The position numbers and the translations under genes are program-made. Of a stretch of DNA of 64,000 bases, positions 9,518 to 18,007 are shown in pieces. The stretch is taken from positions 2,046,001-2,110,000 of the forward strand of contig NZ_CP007174.1 in NCBI RefSeq assembly GCF_000730285.1. Reading direction: 5' to 3'. How positions within the stretch are numbered: position 1 is the first letter of the stretch; the number at the start of each line of letters is the position of its first letter. The notes under the pieces are model-generated. The model saw only the letters and a program-made list of their open reading frames with translations, searched no databases and had not been told where the DNA came from. Source of the DNA: Candidatus Nitrososphaera evergladensis SR1. Its GTDB lineage: Archaea > Thermoproteota > Nitrososphaeria > Nitrososphaerales > Nitrososphaeraceae.

Positions 9518-9895
9518 GTGAGTGACTTGAAAGATCATAGCAGTGAAAAGAAAGGGACTGCGCACGAGAACCTGCTAGAGATACTGGACAACGTCATCAG
9601 GCAGCTGGATTTTACAAAAAAGATGATAATCATAATGGTGATCTCGTTTATCACCGTCGTGCCAGTTTCTGCCGTCGTAATCAATGCAGTGACTGGAGGC
9701 AACAACCTGGGAGTTGCAATCCCCATCATCGCAGTCACGGTTTTTTTCATATGGCTTGGGGTGGGCATCAGGCAGTGGATAGTGTTTTCGAGGTGGACGC
9801 GCAAATACCGCCTGTACAGGCAGCTGCAGAAGGACCTTGAAAAGAGGCTGGATTTTGAAAAGAACAATGAAGAAAAAAGTCAGGAAAAGAAGTGA
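9518..9895 (+). CDS. Two-helix membrane protein, 125 aa
   Basis: The GTG start follows a GAGGAGGG ribosome-binding site. A polar N-terminus is followed by two membrane helices (about residues 35-57 and 66-86) and a long basic, then Lys/Glu-rich C-terminal tail likely to be coiled coil (RQLQKDLEKRLDFEKNNEEK). No family is recognised. It follows the winged-helix gene and an operator-like dyad, so it may be that regulator's target. Confidence 0.72.
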   Translation: MSDLKDHSSEKKGTAHENLLEILDNVIRQLDFTKKMIIIMVISFITVVPVSAVVINAVTGGNNLGVAIPIIAVTVFFIWLGVGIRQWIVFSRWTRKYRLYRQLQKDLEKRLDFEKNNEEKSQEKK

Positions 9896-10090
9896 GGACA
9901 GTGTGAAATCGCCTACGGCTGCTGTGTTATCCAAAGTAGTTTTTTTCGCCCGAAAAAAGAAGCGAGGACACATCCCCAGCCCCTGCTTTCTGTTTTTGCA
10001 GCTACATCTTCTTGCCCCATGTTTCGGCTGCACAAAGCCACTGCCGCAATTCCTCCTATGCGACGACAATCCTCCCAATTTTTAGACGCA

Positions 10091-10477
10091 TCATGATTGT
10101 ACGCTTTTTGAGTAGAGGAAGCGTCTAACGGGCAGCAGCAATCCCAGAAGCGACAGGACAATGAAAACAACTTGATGAACATGATCATTGCCCGGCGGCA
10201 ATCCAAGTGCCAAATGCAGTAACCAGAAGACAGGATAATACCAAAGGGCAAGCCACGCCCATTTTTCTCCTCTTCTATAAGCCGTCAGGGTAATCATGAC
10301 ACCAAATATCCCCATTCCAGTTGTTGCGACGCCAATCGTTCGTAGTAGCAGTTCCTCTTCTTTAATGCCAGAGTAATCAGAGGAAATTTGCGGATATGCA
10401 GAAGTTATCAGTCCAAAACCAAGGATCCCGATCCCGGTGGCTAAAAGCAGCATCCAGCCGATTCTTAATGATTGCAT
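10091..10477 (-). CDS. Four-helix membrane protein
   Basis: A 128-residue protein from ATG 10477 (a GTG seven codons upstream is the alternative). Four hydrophobic segments are separated by short loops, with a helix-end motif WAWLALWYYPVFWLLH in the third. The pattern suits a small integral membrane protein of unknown function. It is not linked to an obvious operon. Confidence 0.65.
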   Translation of the reverse strand: MQSLRIGWMLLLATGIGILGFGLITSAYPQISSDYSGIKEEELLLRTIGVATTGMGIFGVMITLTAYRRGEKWAWLALWYYPVFWLLHLALGLPPGNDHVHQVVFIVLSLLGLLLPVRRFLYSKSVQS

Positions 10478-10636
10478 GTTCAGAGCTCCATGATACACAA
10501 AAATATTTTAGGCGATTGTCCGGGCTCCGGACTATGCCATTGATGCCCTTTTGCTTACTTGCCATCTAGCATCGCCGTTCTCGCCAAATGCCTAAACTAT
10601 TTTTGCTACATCAACATAACTTTGTAGTAGAGGGAT

Positions 10637-10957
10637 TTGAAAACGAGAGCGGAGGAGCTAACGAACCCGGCAGTACAAGCGGTAGTAGCCGCGATGCGTG
10701 ACGGCAATAGAGAGGCATTCTTTGCCGCGTTTGCCCCGTCGGCAGAGCTTACCGACGACGGTCACCCGCAGCCGCTGGAACAGTGGGCAGACAGGGAGAT
10801 CTTTCAGGCACACGGCCATCTAGACGTGGAGCGAGAAGACAATAACGGGTTGGAGTTGGTCGGACCATTCCATTCGGATCAGTGGGACATGAAGACAATG
10901 TGGCGGTTCAGAGTCATAAATGGACGTGTACAGCGTCTCGATGTATCTGCCCTTTGA
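10637..10957 (+). CDS. NTF2/SnoaL-like protein
   Basis: A 106-residue protein starting at a TTG after a GAGGG motif. The order of elements (N-terminal helix with NPAVQAVVAAMRDGNREAFFAAF, then ELTDDGHPQPLEQWADREIF, then strands ending in WRFRVINGRVQRLDVSAL) is typical of the NTF2-like fold, which includes SnoaL cyclases and ligand-binding proteins. Substrate cannot be inferred. The family call rests on pattern only. Confidence 0.7.
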   Translation: MKTRAEELTNPAVQAVVAAMRDGNREAFFAAFAPSAELTDDGHPQPLEQWADREIFQAHGHLDVEREDNNGLELVGPFHSDQWDMKTMWRFRVINGRVQRLDVSAL

Positions 10958-11208
10958 AGTTTCTATTGTATAGCATACAGAAGCTAGCATTTGTCGCTAG
11001 TAACCCATGATTTAGGCTCGACCTTGAAAATCCGGCGCGGCCGCTAGAAAACCTGCATAACCTTGCCCACACCTCCTTTCCCTTCATTACCATTCCAAAA
11101 GGAACGTCTCTTCAAAAGCATAGAATTGAACCATATCATTTACTAGCTGCTGAAATACCAATATTTTTAAATTCTCTAATGTATTTTACCATATTTGGGG
11201 ATAGACTT

Positions 11209-11523
11209 ATGTCACAAACAAATATCAGTATTATAGCTGATGCAATGCTGCAAAATCTTAGAGAAAGTTTAGGTGCAGAAGCATACGATATAGTAATGTC
11301 AAGAATAGTTAAGGACTACTTTGGTGAGAAGATAGACATACACACGGCAATAATTCAAAGACCTGAAGTATTTGAAAGTGCATTTGTAGATTTGCTAGGA
11401 CAAATGGGCAGGATTCTTCTTACAAAGTTGTTAGACGACATTTGCCCTGAAAGTATTATAGATCTGCATTATTCAAAAGCTGGCGACTTTGCGAAATATG
11501 TCGTCGCAATCCAGAATGGCTAA
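11209..11523 (+). CDS. Hypothetical protein, paralogue of the gene at 12950
   Basis: A 104-residue helical protein. It aligns over nearly its whole length with the protein at 12950-13303: shared features are IADAxL, DIHTAI/DIRTAI, a Glu-rich FExAF segment and the C-terminal YSKAGDxAKY. The function is unknown. ATG 11209 is preferred to ATG 11179 because the homology starts soon after it. Surrounding DNA is AT-rich compared with the flanking genes. Confidence 0.72.
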   Translation: MSQTNISIIADAMLQNLRESLGAEAYDIVMSRIVKDYFGEKIDIHTAIIQRPEVFESAFVDLLGQMGRILLTKLLDDICPESIIDLHYSKAGDFAKYVVAIQNG

Positions 11524-11559
11524 GATTGAGAAAGACGCAAACTAGCAACCAGGCTTATC

Positions 11560-11751
11560 TCATGCATACCCGTCTTGCTTTTTCACTATGAGGTAGAGCA
11601 AAGATTTCAGCAACTCTCTTGCTTGCTCGTCATTCATAAATTTCAAAAATTCTGTGTTTACTCCAAGTTCGGTCAGTTTGCGCCGGTCATATGAAAAGTC
11701 ATCCTCTACTGTTGTTGTTGTCAGAAACTCTGCTGAGTTGGCCGTACTCAT
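11560..11751 (-). CDS. LGVN-type microprotein, 63 aa
   Basis: A small acidic protein whose C-terminal half (DRRKLTELGVNTEFLKF...LLKSLLYLIVKK) shares the R..L..LGVN pattern and following amphipathic helix with the proteins at 12499-12678 and, more distantly, 35693-35848. The function is unknown. The likeness to the other two is weaker than theirs to each other. Confidence 0.55.
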   Translation of the reverse strand: MSTANSAEFLTTTTVEDDFSYDRRKLTELGVNTEFLKFMNDEQARELLKSLLYLIVKKQDGYA

Positions 11752-12186
11752 TTTACCTTGAAAAAAGGTTTATTGCTAATATTCATTATACAAGCGGCAT
11801 TCAAAAATATTTTAAATCGATTTCTTATGATACATTTCTACCTATATTCTACAAGAAAGCATCTTATCTGAAAAGTAGGCGCAGTTGATCAGAAAAAGAA
11901 AGCAGTTATGGATTGAAGCTCGATGCAGGTACTCAAGGTAGGCCAAGGAGGCTAGGCTGCCACGATATCAGGAAGGCGATTGATTATAGCATTCTTTCTC
12001 TTCTTTGTCAGACTCAAACACTAGAACTCAAGAACAAAATTACTTTCACCAAAACAGCAAATCAGAGCTGGCAAGATAGAATTGGAGAATCGCAATCCTG
12101 AATAAATATTAGGCTAGGCTAACAGTCTACGTCAATTCTTTTGGTCTAGGAGGATTGACGTCTACAGACAAGTCATCAGACATATC
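11752..12186. other. Stretch without a convincing gene
   Basis: AT-rich sequence with only short, compositionally poor frames. I see no gene or RNA that I can support here. Confidence 0.5.
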
Positions 12187-12216
12187 CCTACCCGGTTTCG
12201 GCAGCAACCGGGTAGG
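12187..12216. repeat. Perfect 11-bp hairpin
   Basis: CCTACCCGGTT at 12187-12197 pairs exactly with AACCGGGTAGG at 12206-12216 around an 8-base loop. It lies just downstream (minus strand) of the small gene ending at 12281 and may act as a terminator or RNA 3' structure. Confidence 0.55.
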
Positions 12217-12280
12217 TCTAACCATTCTGATATCGTTTATGACACCAAGGCAGCAAATCAGTTTCTGAATGGAACAGGGG

Positions 12281-12447
12281 TTATTCTTTAGACTCAATCT
12301 CTGACACAGCATATCGGATAATCTTTAACGTTTCCAACTTCAAAGCCTCAGTCAGTGCGTCCAATGGCTCCCTACCAGATACCTCGTACGCTTTAGCATA
12401 GCGAGACACATCAGCTAGTATTTTTCCTCACTGGTTTGCTTGTCCAT
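12281..12447 (-). pseudogene. Small helical protein gene with apparent frameshift
   Basis: From ATG 12447 the frame reads MDKQTSEEK and then hits a stop, but adding one base in the five-A run (12421-12425) continues into a protein-like frame (ILADVSRYAKAYEVSGREPL...RYAVSEIESKE) ending at 12281. Either one A has been lost, by mutation or in sequencing, or translation begins at an in-frame GTG (GTG TCT CGC) and gives about 44 residues. Function unknown. Confidence 0.45.
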
Positions 12448-12498
12448 AATGGGAACTCGGCTTGGCAACATAAAGGAAAGGAGATCTTGGGGAGAGTG

Positions 12499-12678
12499 CT
12501 ATCTCTCCCATCTTGGCTGCTTTCTAGAGTTTACAAGTTTCTCCAGCCGGTCTGTCAAGTCCGACAGCTCGTCATAACTCAGGTCACACTTCTCAACCGC
12601 AGAGACATTTACGCCAAGAGACCTAAGGCGCTCGTAAAGATCTTTTTTGCGTCTTGAGTCTATGGTTGCCGATGTCAT
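12499..12678 (-). CDS. LGVN-type microprotein, 59 aa
   Basis: ATG 12678 to TAG 12499 encodes a 59-residue charged helical protein. The segment LYERLRSLGVNVSAVEK, followed by LSDLTDRLEKLV, matches the protein at 35693-35848 inside the integrated element at most key positions. It lacks cysteine pairs or membrane helices. A short DNA- or protein-binding helix bundle is possible; function is unknown. Confidence 0.68.
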   Translation of the reverse strand: MTSATIDSRRKKDLYERLRSLGVNVSAVEKCDLSYDELSDLTDRLEKLVNSRKQPRWER

Positions 12679-12949
12679 GTAGAATTTTGAATTTTATAAA
12701 ATAAATGATTCATGATATCTAGCACGATTAACAGAAAAATTCTTGCAGACTATCAATTATTGGGTAATACAGTAGCTAGCTATCTTGTTACTCCATCAAG
12801 CTTCAGAAAGACACAGAACTAATGAATGCCACGGCAAGTATGACAGTATGATAGTGTAGAAATGACAATTCATCGTACCTTCTTTAGCAATTAGTACCCA
12901 AAAATGGTTAAATAAGATGTTTGTCTCTCTATACAGTGACACACCGCCC
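12679..12949. other. Intergenic region with a TATA box
   Basis: AT-rich. A TTAAATAAG element about 12908-12916 is the probable promoter of the gene at 12950. Nothing else was found. Confidence 0.4.
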
Positions 12950-13303
12950 ATGGAATCCAAGCCTCATCGAGGGCAGCGACGGCAGCAGCAAGCAATAGCA
13001 GATGCAATTCTGGCCAACATCAAAGAGATCTTTGGCTGGAATGTATACGACATGATGACAAGGAAAATAATGGAGAATTACTTGAATAACAAGATTGACA
13101 TTAGGACAGCGATAGTTGAGCACCCTGCAGTTTTTGAGCGCGCCTTTATCGGGTTGATTGGGCCGCTGGGCGAAAAGTTTCTCGCAGACGTCTGTGAAAA
13201 GGTGCAATCAGAGCTTGACCTTGATCAATCTACACGCTATTCAAAAGCTGGTGACCTTGCAAAATACATCAGAACGGCTAGCAATAGTAGTAGTGCTGCT
13301 TAG
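12950..13303 (+). CDS. Hypothetical protein, paralogue of the gene at 11209
   Basis: A 117-residue helical protein homologous to the one at 11209-11523 (IADAIL, IDIRTAIVEHPAVFERAF, YSKAGDLAKYI). The N-terminus is basic and Gln-rich (HRGQRRQQQ). ATG 12950 is used; ATG 12917 would add 11 residues and cannot be excluded. A possible promoter box lies at 12908-12916. Function unknown; the paralogue pair suggests duplication within this AT-rich island. Confidence 0.72.
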   Translation: MESKPHRGQRRQQQAIADAILANIKEIFGWNVYDMMTRKIMENYLNNKIDIRTAIVEHPAVFERAFIGLIGPLGEKFLADVCEKVQSELDLDQSTRYSKAGDLAKYIRTASNSSSAA

Positions 13304-13320
13304 GAGTGTTGTGTCCTGTC

Positions 13321-13461
13321 ATGACTGTTACACCTGTGAGGTGCGGTGTTTGTGGAAAGGCGATGGCGTCAAAGGCAGAGCGGGCCAGACACTTGGACCA
13401 AATGCATAGGATCAGAGCGGAAAAGCTTTCGCCGAGTCCTAGCGGGGAAGACGATTTATAG
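13321..13461 (+). CDS. C2H2-type zinc-finger microprotein, 46 aa
   Basis: ATG 13321 to TAG 13461. The core CGVCGKAMASKAERARHLDQMH has the Cys-x2-Cys and His-x4-His spacing of a single classical zinc finger. It starts 18 bases after the preceding gene ends and may be co-transcribed with it. A nucleic-acid- or protein-binding role is likely from the fold; the target is unknown. Confidence 0.7.
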   Translation: MTVTPVRCGVCGKAMASKAERARHLDQMHRIRAEKLSPSPSGEDDL

Positions 13462-13536
13462 CGACACGCTCAAGGGCGATCTACTGACGCAATTCTCATA
13501 GACTAGACAGTGCTAGGTAAGACCGGGTGCACGGGA

Positions 13537-13749
13537 ATGTCAGGAATTAATGAGGAAAAGCTGTAGCCAAAGATCCAAGAAGCCATAAACACACTATGCA
13601 AATATTGTGGGAAGTCGATGCGAGAATCAGCAGCAATCGCTAGTGCTTCTGGAAAGGAGTGGGCATATACGCACTGTGAAGAGGATGGACGCCAGCATAG
13701 TTTTATCGGCGGGAAAGGACTTGACTTTGGAAGGCCGAAGAGTGAATAG
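13537..13749 (+). pseudogene. Zinc-ribbon-like gene with in-frame TAG
   Basis: From ATG 13537 the frame encodes nine residues (MSGINEEKL), a TAG at 13564-13566, then continues without interruption through CKYCGKSM and HCEEDGRQHSF to a stop at 13749. Coding character is the same before and after the TAG. A nonsense mutation, a sequencing substitution, or a start downstream of the TAG are the options. Pyrrolysine decoding is not expected in this lineage. Confidence 0.5.
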
Positions 13750-13823
13750 GAGATCAAGGACTAGGGGAGGGCAAGCCGATACCAAAGAATTTTTTGGTGG
13801 CTCTGTTCTTTGTGTCGACCTAT

Positions 13824-14042
13824 TCATGGATACAAGCATGCACCAATACTAAAGAAGTAAAATATTGTACCGAGCACTGTAACTGCAGCTGCCAGTCCAA
13901 CAAACAACGAAAATACCCAATTCTCATAATTCTCACAAAACCTATGTCTTCTCTTTAAAGCATAGACGATACTTGCTATTCCAACAATAACGAATGATGT
14001 CGATAAGGAATAGCAGAAAAAGAGTGTAAGAATATCAGCCAT
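13824..14042 (-). CDS. Small two-helix membrane protein
   Basis: A 72-residue protein with two hydrophobic helices (about 5-27 and 43-65) separated by a basic loop, ALKRRHRFCENYEN. Positive residues in the loop predict a cytoplasmic hairpin. No family is recognised. Confidence 0.5.
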   Translation of the reverse strand: MADILTLFFCYSLSTSFVIVGIASIVYALKRRHRFCENYENWVFSLFVGLAAAVTVLGTIFYFFSIGACLYP

Positions 14043-14162
14043 ATACTTTGACTATGCCGATACTGCACAGTTTATGATTAATCAAAGTGATGGTGGTGCG
14101 CTACTTTAGCTGCATCTAGAAAGAGCGGAAGATGGTTGTCGGTAGTGGGCGGAGGAGGGCAG

Positions 14163-14627
14163 CTAATCAGCATCCATCTGGTGTTCTAGAGATTTGTGCG
14201 TCCTAAGCTCCGCCTCTGGAAGATACAAAGCCCCAGAACAGTATGGACAATCCTCCAACGCATTCTGAACAAGCGACTTGATTGACTTAACGGACCTTTC
14301 TTGCTTTCTGGGTAATTCAGAGGTGCAATGGTCAGAAAGGGCAGATGCGTCAGTTGCAACCTTTTGCATGTATAAAAGAAAAGCCCACCACAAGCCGAGC
14401 ATTAAAGACGCTTGTGTTGTTCTTGGATCTATTGGTTCAGTGCATGGCACAATATGCTCGACATGTATTCTAACTGAAACAGGAGAACCATATCTGGTAC
14501 AATCCGGATTATCGCAAGCAAACCGATTGCCTCCTTTCGGATCGTGAGCTAATAGATGAAGCCTGCCTTTCTTGCAATAACGGCAAACAAGGTCGTTGCA
14601 ACTGCCACCATCATTCTCAGTGTGCAT
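14163..14627 (-). CDS. Two-zinc-finger protein, 154 aa
   Basis: The N-terminal part has a zinc-ribbon-like CRYC...CDNPDC arrangement (about residues 15-43), a middle helical stretch, and the C-terminus has CPYC followed by HKSLEH, a C2H2-like finger (about residues 127-149). This pairing suggests a nucleic-acid-binding or regulatory protein. No enzymatic motif is seen. It belongs to the cluster of small Cys-rich proteins in this island. Confidence 0.6.
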   Translation of the reverse strand: MHTENDGGSCNDLVCRYCKKGRLHLLAHDPKGGNRFACDNPDCTRYGSPVSVRIHVEHIVPCTEPIDPRTTQASLMLGLWWAFLLYMQKVATDASALSDHCTSELPRKQERSVKSIKSLVQNALEDCPYCSGALYLPEAELRTHKSLEHQMDAD

Positions 14628-14744
14628 GCAATTATGGTAGAAAAATACGTGAATAGCCTACTTAAACAGGGTTGCGAATTGGAAGTTGAAAGACGATGGA
14701 CTAGGAAGGGCAAGTGTGATCTATGTCGTTATCTTAAAAAAGAG

Positions 14745-14882
14745 TGGGGCCGAAGGGATTTGTCCTGACGCGGGGTTAACCGCAGCCATTTGAACCCTTG
14801 ACCCACGGGTTTCTTTCTCTAACTAGCCCTTTATTGTGTTAGATCTGGAGCCCGTTGCGATGCCTGGCTTCGCTACGACCCC
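14745..14882 (-). tRNA. tRNA-Trp (CCA) with two introns
   Basis: Read on the minus strand from 14882: acceptor GGGGTCG, D-stem GCGA/TCGC, anticodon stem ACGGG/CCCGT with loop C-T-CCA-G-A, T-stem AAGGG/CCCTT with loop TTCAAAT, acceptor CGGCCCC and discriminator A at 14745. Two inserts must be removed: 34 bases at 14811-14844 between positions 37 and 38, the common archaeal site, and about 30 bases (14758-14787, flanked by repeated AAAT) in the T-loop. The mature length would be 74. A TATA-like box lies near 14924-14934 and a six-T run follows the 3' end. Confidence 0.8.
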
Positions 14883-15080
14883 ACCAAGTGTGGCACCGTG
14901 TGTTTTTGATAGCAGAAAGATGTCTGTATAAGTCTTATCATCCTGCTATCGCAAACGCCTTGTCAATTGAACCTCATATTAAACAATTTATTAAATAGAA
15001 AAAATGCACCTAATTTTTCGCTGGCAAGAGTTACTGCGAATCCTCGTAACTTCTTAATATTATAAATCCCGAAGTAATCT

Positions 15081-15386
15081 ATGTCCAGCGAAGACAGAAG
15101 TTATGAGGAAGGTGCCGCGGGAACCGAGAAGAAAAGGAAAGGCGATCCGCTAAAAGAATATGAAGAAAAAGAGCCGATGACTCCTGCCAAGATAAAAGAG
15201 CACGAGCCAACTGCTGTCAAGCGTGACTCTTCTGACCAAAAGATTGTTGAAAGGGGACAGGAAGGTACGGACCCAGAGCGTGCAAAAGAGATTGCAAGAA
15301 GCAAGGGCATGGCAAAGGGAACGGCAGGCGCGTGGAAGTCGGGCGACGAATACGAGCAGGGTGCTGCAGGAACAAGTACACAGTAG
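15081..15386 (+). CDS. Hydrophilic disordered protein
   Basis: A 101-residue protein made almost entirely of Glu, Lys, Gly, Ser and Ala, with no hydrophobic core. A short motif occurs near both ends (YEEGAAGT and YEQGAAGT). A TATA-like stretch (TTAATATTATAA) lies 20-30 bases upstream. The composition resembles desiccation or stress-related hydrophilins; that role is inferred from composition only. Confidence 0.7.
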   Translation: MSSEDRSYEEGAAGTEKKRKGDPLKEYEEKEPMTPAKIKEHEPTAVKRDSSDQKIVERGQEGTDPERAKEIARSKGMAKGTAGAWKSGDEYEQGAAGTSTQ

Positions 15387-15504
15387 ACATACTTTTTGAC
15401 TGATGTGTACACAGATGCGTGGCTACCGGTGACTAGGCCGGTGCCTCTCTACTTTTTATGATTATTAGCCTGCAGGCTTTTTTCTCAAACCGTGCGTGTG
15501 CACC

Positions 15505-16770
15505 TTACTGCTGTTGTTGCTGTTTCTTGGCGTCTTTGTAGCGGAACTTGTCCAGCTTTACCAGCTGATGGTACGAGCCAAACTGCGACGAATTGACATT
15601 ATCAAGTGCCGACTCGGTTTCGTCGCTTTCATTGCGAAAAGTCTTTAGCAGCTTGTAGGTGGTTGAGCGCTGCGCCGGGATTCTGCCTGATGAGCGTATC
15701 AGCTGCCTTATCTCCCGTGGCCTCATAAGCTGGCCGTGCTGTGCGCCTGCCGCAGTCGAGATGCTCTCGTTTATCAGCGTGCCTCCAAAGTCGTTTGCGC
15801 CGGCGGCAAGCAAGAGCTGCGACATCCTTGCGCCTTCCTTGACCCACGACACCTGGATGTTTGGTATGTGGTTGTTCAGCATTATCCTTGCCACCGCGTG
15901 CATCTTGACCACTTCATTGCCGTCAGCGCCGGCGCGTATTCCCGGGACGGTGTGGTGGCTGTACATAGGCGCTTCCGTGTGGACAAAACTGAGCGGGACA
16001 AACTCGGTAAAGCCGTGCGTTTCTTTCTGGATCTCGCGCAAAAGCGCGATGTGCTCTGCCTTGTGGCGCGACGTCTCGATGTGGCCGTACATTATGGTCG
16101 AAGTAGTTGCGATGCCAAGCGAGTGCGCCTGCTTGATTATCGACACCCAGTCGTCGACCTTTATCCTGCCCGGCGATATCACGTCGCGAAGCGACTGGTC
16201 GAGTATTTCAGCGGCAGTGCCGGGCAGACTGCCGACCCCGGCCTCCTTGAGCATTTTCAGATAGTCAAGGGTCTGCGTGCCGGACCTCACTGCGCCGTAC
16301 AGCACCTCTTCGGGCGAAAAGGCGTGTATGTGCATGTCTGGCAGGTCCTTTTTCACGGCCTTGCAGATGTCGACGTAAAGGTGGCCGTCCATCTTGGGCG
16401 GGAGCCCTGCCTGTATGCACACCTCCGTTGCGCCAAGCGACGCCGCCTCCTTGGCGCGCCTCACTATCTCTTCGTTTGGGAGAAAATAGCCTTCTTCTTC
16501 GCGAAAGTCGCGTGAAAAGGCGCAAAAGCCGCACTGCTTGATGCAGACGTTTGTAAAGTTGACGTTCCGGTTGACCACGTACGTGACGATGTCGCCCACG
16601 GTCCGGCGCCGAAGCTCGTCTGCCACCGTCACGAGCAGGTTCATCTCAAGGCCCGTGCAGTCGAAAAGCGCGATTGCCTCGTCGACAGTTATGTCCTTGC
16701 CGGAAAGGGCGCGGTCAAGCGCAGAAGCCACTATGGGGTCGGCGTTTTTTAGCACGGATTCAAGCGCCAT
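15505..16770 (-). CDS. cofH: FO synthase subunit 2 (CofH)
   Basis: Radical SAM enzyme that joins 5-amino-6-ribitylaminouracil with the tyrosine-derived unit in coenzyme F420 (FO) synthesis. The [4Fe-4S]/SAM motif CxxxCxxC is at C76, C80 and C83 (CIKQCGFC). A TIM-barrel follows, with ATEVCIQAGLPP and AGVGSLPGTAAEIL segments typical of CofH. The C-terminal tail is Gln-rich. It starts inside the end of cofG (11-base overlap), so the two are translated together. Confidence 0.93.
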   Translation of the reverse strand: MALESVLKNADPIVASALDRALSGKDITVDEAIALFDCTGLEMNLLVTVADELRRRTVGDIVTYVVNRNVNFTNVCIKQCGFCAFSRDFREEEGYFLPNEEIVRRAKEAASLGATEVCIQAGLPPKMDGHLYVDICKAVKKDLPDMHIHAFSPEEVLYGAVRSGTQTLDYLKMLKEAGVGSLPGTAAEILDQSLRDVISPGRIKVDDWVSIIKQAHSLGIATTSTIMYGHIETSRHKAEHIALLREIQKETHGFTEFVPLSFVHTEAPMYSHHTVPGIRAGADGNEVVKMHAVARIMLNNHIPNIQVSWVKEGARMSQLLLAAGANDFGGTLINESISTAAGAQHGQLMRPREIRQLIRSSGRIPAQRSTTYKLLKTFRNESDETESALDNVNSSQFGSYHQLVKLDKFRYKDAKKQQQQQ

Positions 16771-17947
16771 TAATTACATATTCCTCCTTTACAAGGCCCG
16801 AGCTGTCAGAAAGCAAGCGCACATACTCTTCAAGACGTTCTGATATAAATCCTCCATCCTTTTTGAGGAGGTATTCCGGGTAAACTGGCAGGCGGGCGCG
16901 CAGGCGCTTGCCCTTTTCCTCCGTGACCTGCTTTACAGAGTCGATTGTAGGCCAAGGAAACTCGGGGTTGACGTGGTCGATTGTGACAGGGGATATTCCG
17001 CCCCAGTCGTTGATGCCTGCGTCGACGTAGCGGCCATAGATTGCAGGGTTCAGGTTTGGAGGAACCTGTATGTTCATAAAAGGCATCACGAGGCGGCAAA
17101 CCGCGACTGCGCGCAGGAAATACTCTTTTTCAGTCGACGCAAAGTTTGCCATCCCCGTGCCCGGCTTGGGCTCAAAGTTTTGCAGTATCACTTCCTGGAT
17201 GTGGCCGTGCTTTTCATGCAGCTCCTTTATCACAAACAGCGAGTCGACAAGCTCCTCTGGCGTCTCGCCGATGCCAACCAATATCCCGGTCGTCATCGGT
17301 ATCCTTAGCTCGCCGGCGCTTGTGAGCGTCTTTATCCTCACCCTTGGGTTCTTGCTTGGCGCGCCTTCGTGGGCCATCCCCTTGCTCATCAGCCGCTCGC
17401 TTGACGTTTCAAGCATGACTCCCATGCTGACGTTGGTGTCGCGCAATTGCGCCATCTCTTTTTTCGTCAGGCTGCCGGCGTTGGTGTGTGGCAGCAGGCC
17501 TGTTTTTGCAAGCACAAGCTCGCTCATTTCCCTGATGTAATCGACCGTAGACGAATGGCCCATTGACGACAGCCACGACCTTGCCTCGCCGTATTTTTGC
17601 TCGGGGCGCTCGCCGGTGACAAACAGCGCCTCCGTGCACCGGGCGCGCCTGCCTGCCTCTGCTATCGCAAGCACCTGCTCAGGGTTGAGCATCGAAAGCA
17701 TCGGGTCGCCCGGCTCTTTTTTGTAAGTGCAGTACGAGCACGTGTCGCGGCAGAGGTTGACAAGATTGATGAATACTTTGCGGGAATACGTTATGATGCC
17801 GCCGGGCCTAGTCAGGTCGCGGACTCGGCCCGCTGCTGTTACGAGCTCCTCGGTGGAGCACTCGGCCATCAGCCGGGCCGCGTCGGGGCGGGTCAGGGCG
17901 CCGGGCCTTTCAACCAATCCTAAAAGAGTTTCCAAGTCAGCCAGCAT
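16760..17947 (-). CDS. cofG: FO synthase subunit 1 (CofG)
   Basis: Radical SAM partner of CofH that completes the deazaflavin ring of F420. The CxxxCxxC motif is at C66, C70 and C73 (CRDTCSYC), followed by the CofG-type segment YKKEPGD. Other family features are ALFVTGERPE and TTGILVGIGE. In many bacteria the two activities are fused in one protein, whereas here they are separate genes, as in most archaea. It is the first gene of the cofG-cofH pair. Confidence 0.94.
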   Translation of the reverse strand: MLADLETLLGLVERPGALTRPDAARLMAECSTEELVTAAGRVRDLTRPGGIITYSRKVFINLVNLCRDTCSYCTYKKEPGDPMLSMLNPEQVLAIAEAGRRARCTEALFVTGERPEQKYGEARSWLSSMGHSSTVDYIREMSELVLAKTGLLPHTNAGSLTKKEMAQLRDTNVSMGVMLETSSERLMSKGMAHEGAPSKNPRVRIKTLTSAGELRIPMTTGILVGIGETPEELVDSLFVIKELHEKHGHIQEVILQNFEPKPGTGMANFASTEKEYFLRAVAVCRLVMPFMNIQVPPNLNPAIYGRYVDAGINDWGGISPVTIDHVNPEFPWPTIDSVKQVTEEKGKRLRARLPVYPEYLLKKDGGFISERLEEYVRLLSDSSGLVKEEYVINGA

Positions 17948-18007
17948 CTCTGCGTGTTCAGTATGTTTTATCGCCGGGTCGTCTAATAAACACAGTGTCT
18001 ATTGCTA

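Noticed and set aside
12127-12312. 61-codon minus-strand frame
   Set aside because: It spans the perfect hairpin at 12187-12216 and overlaps a better-supported broken gene.
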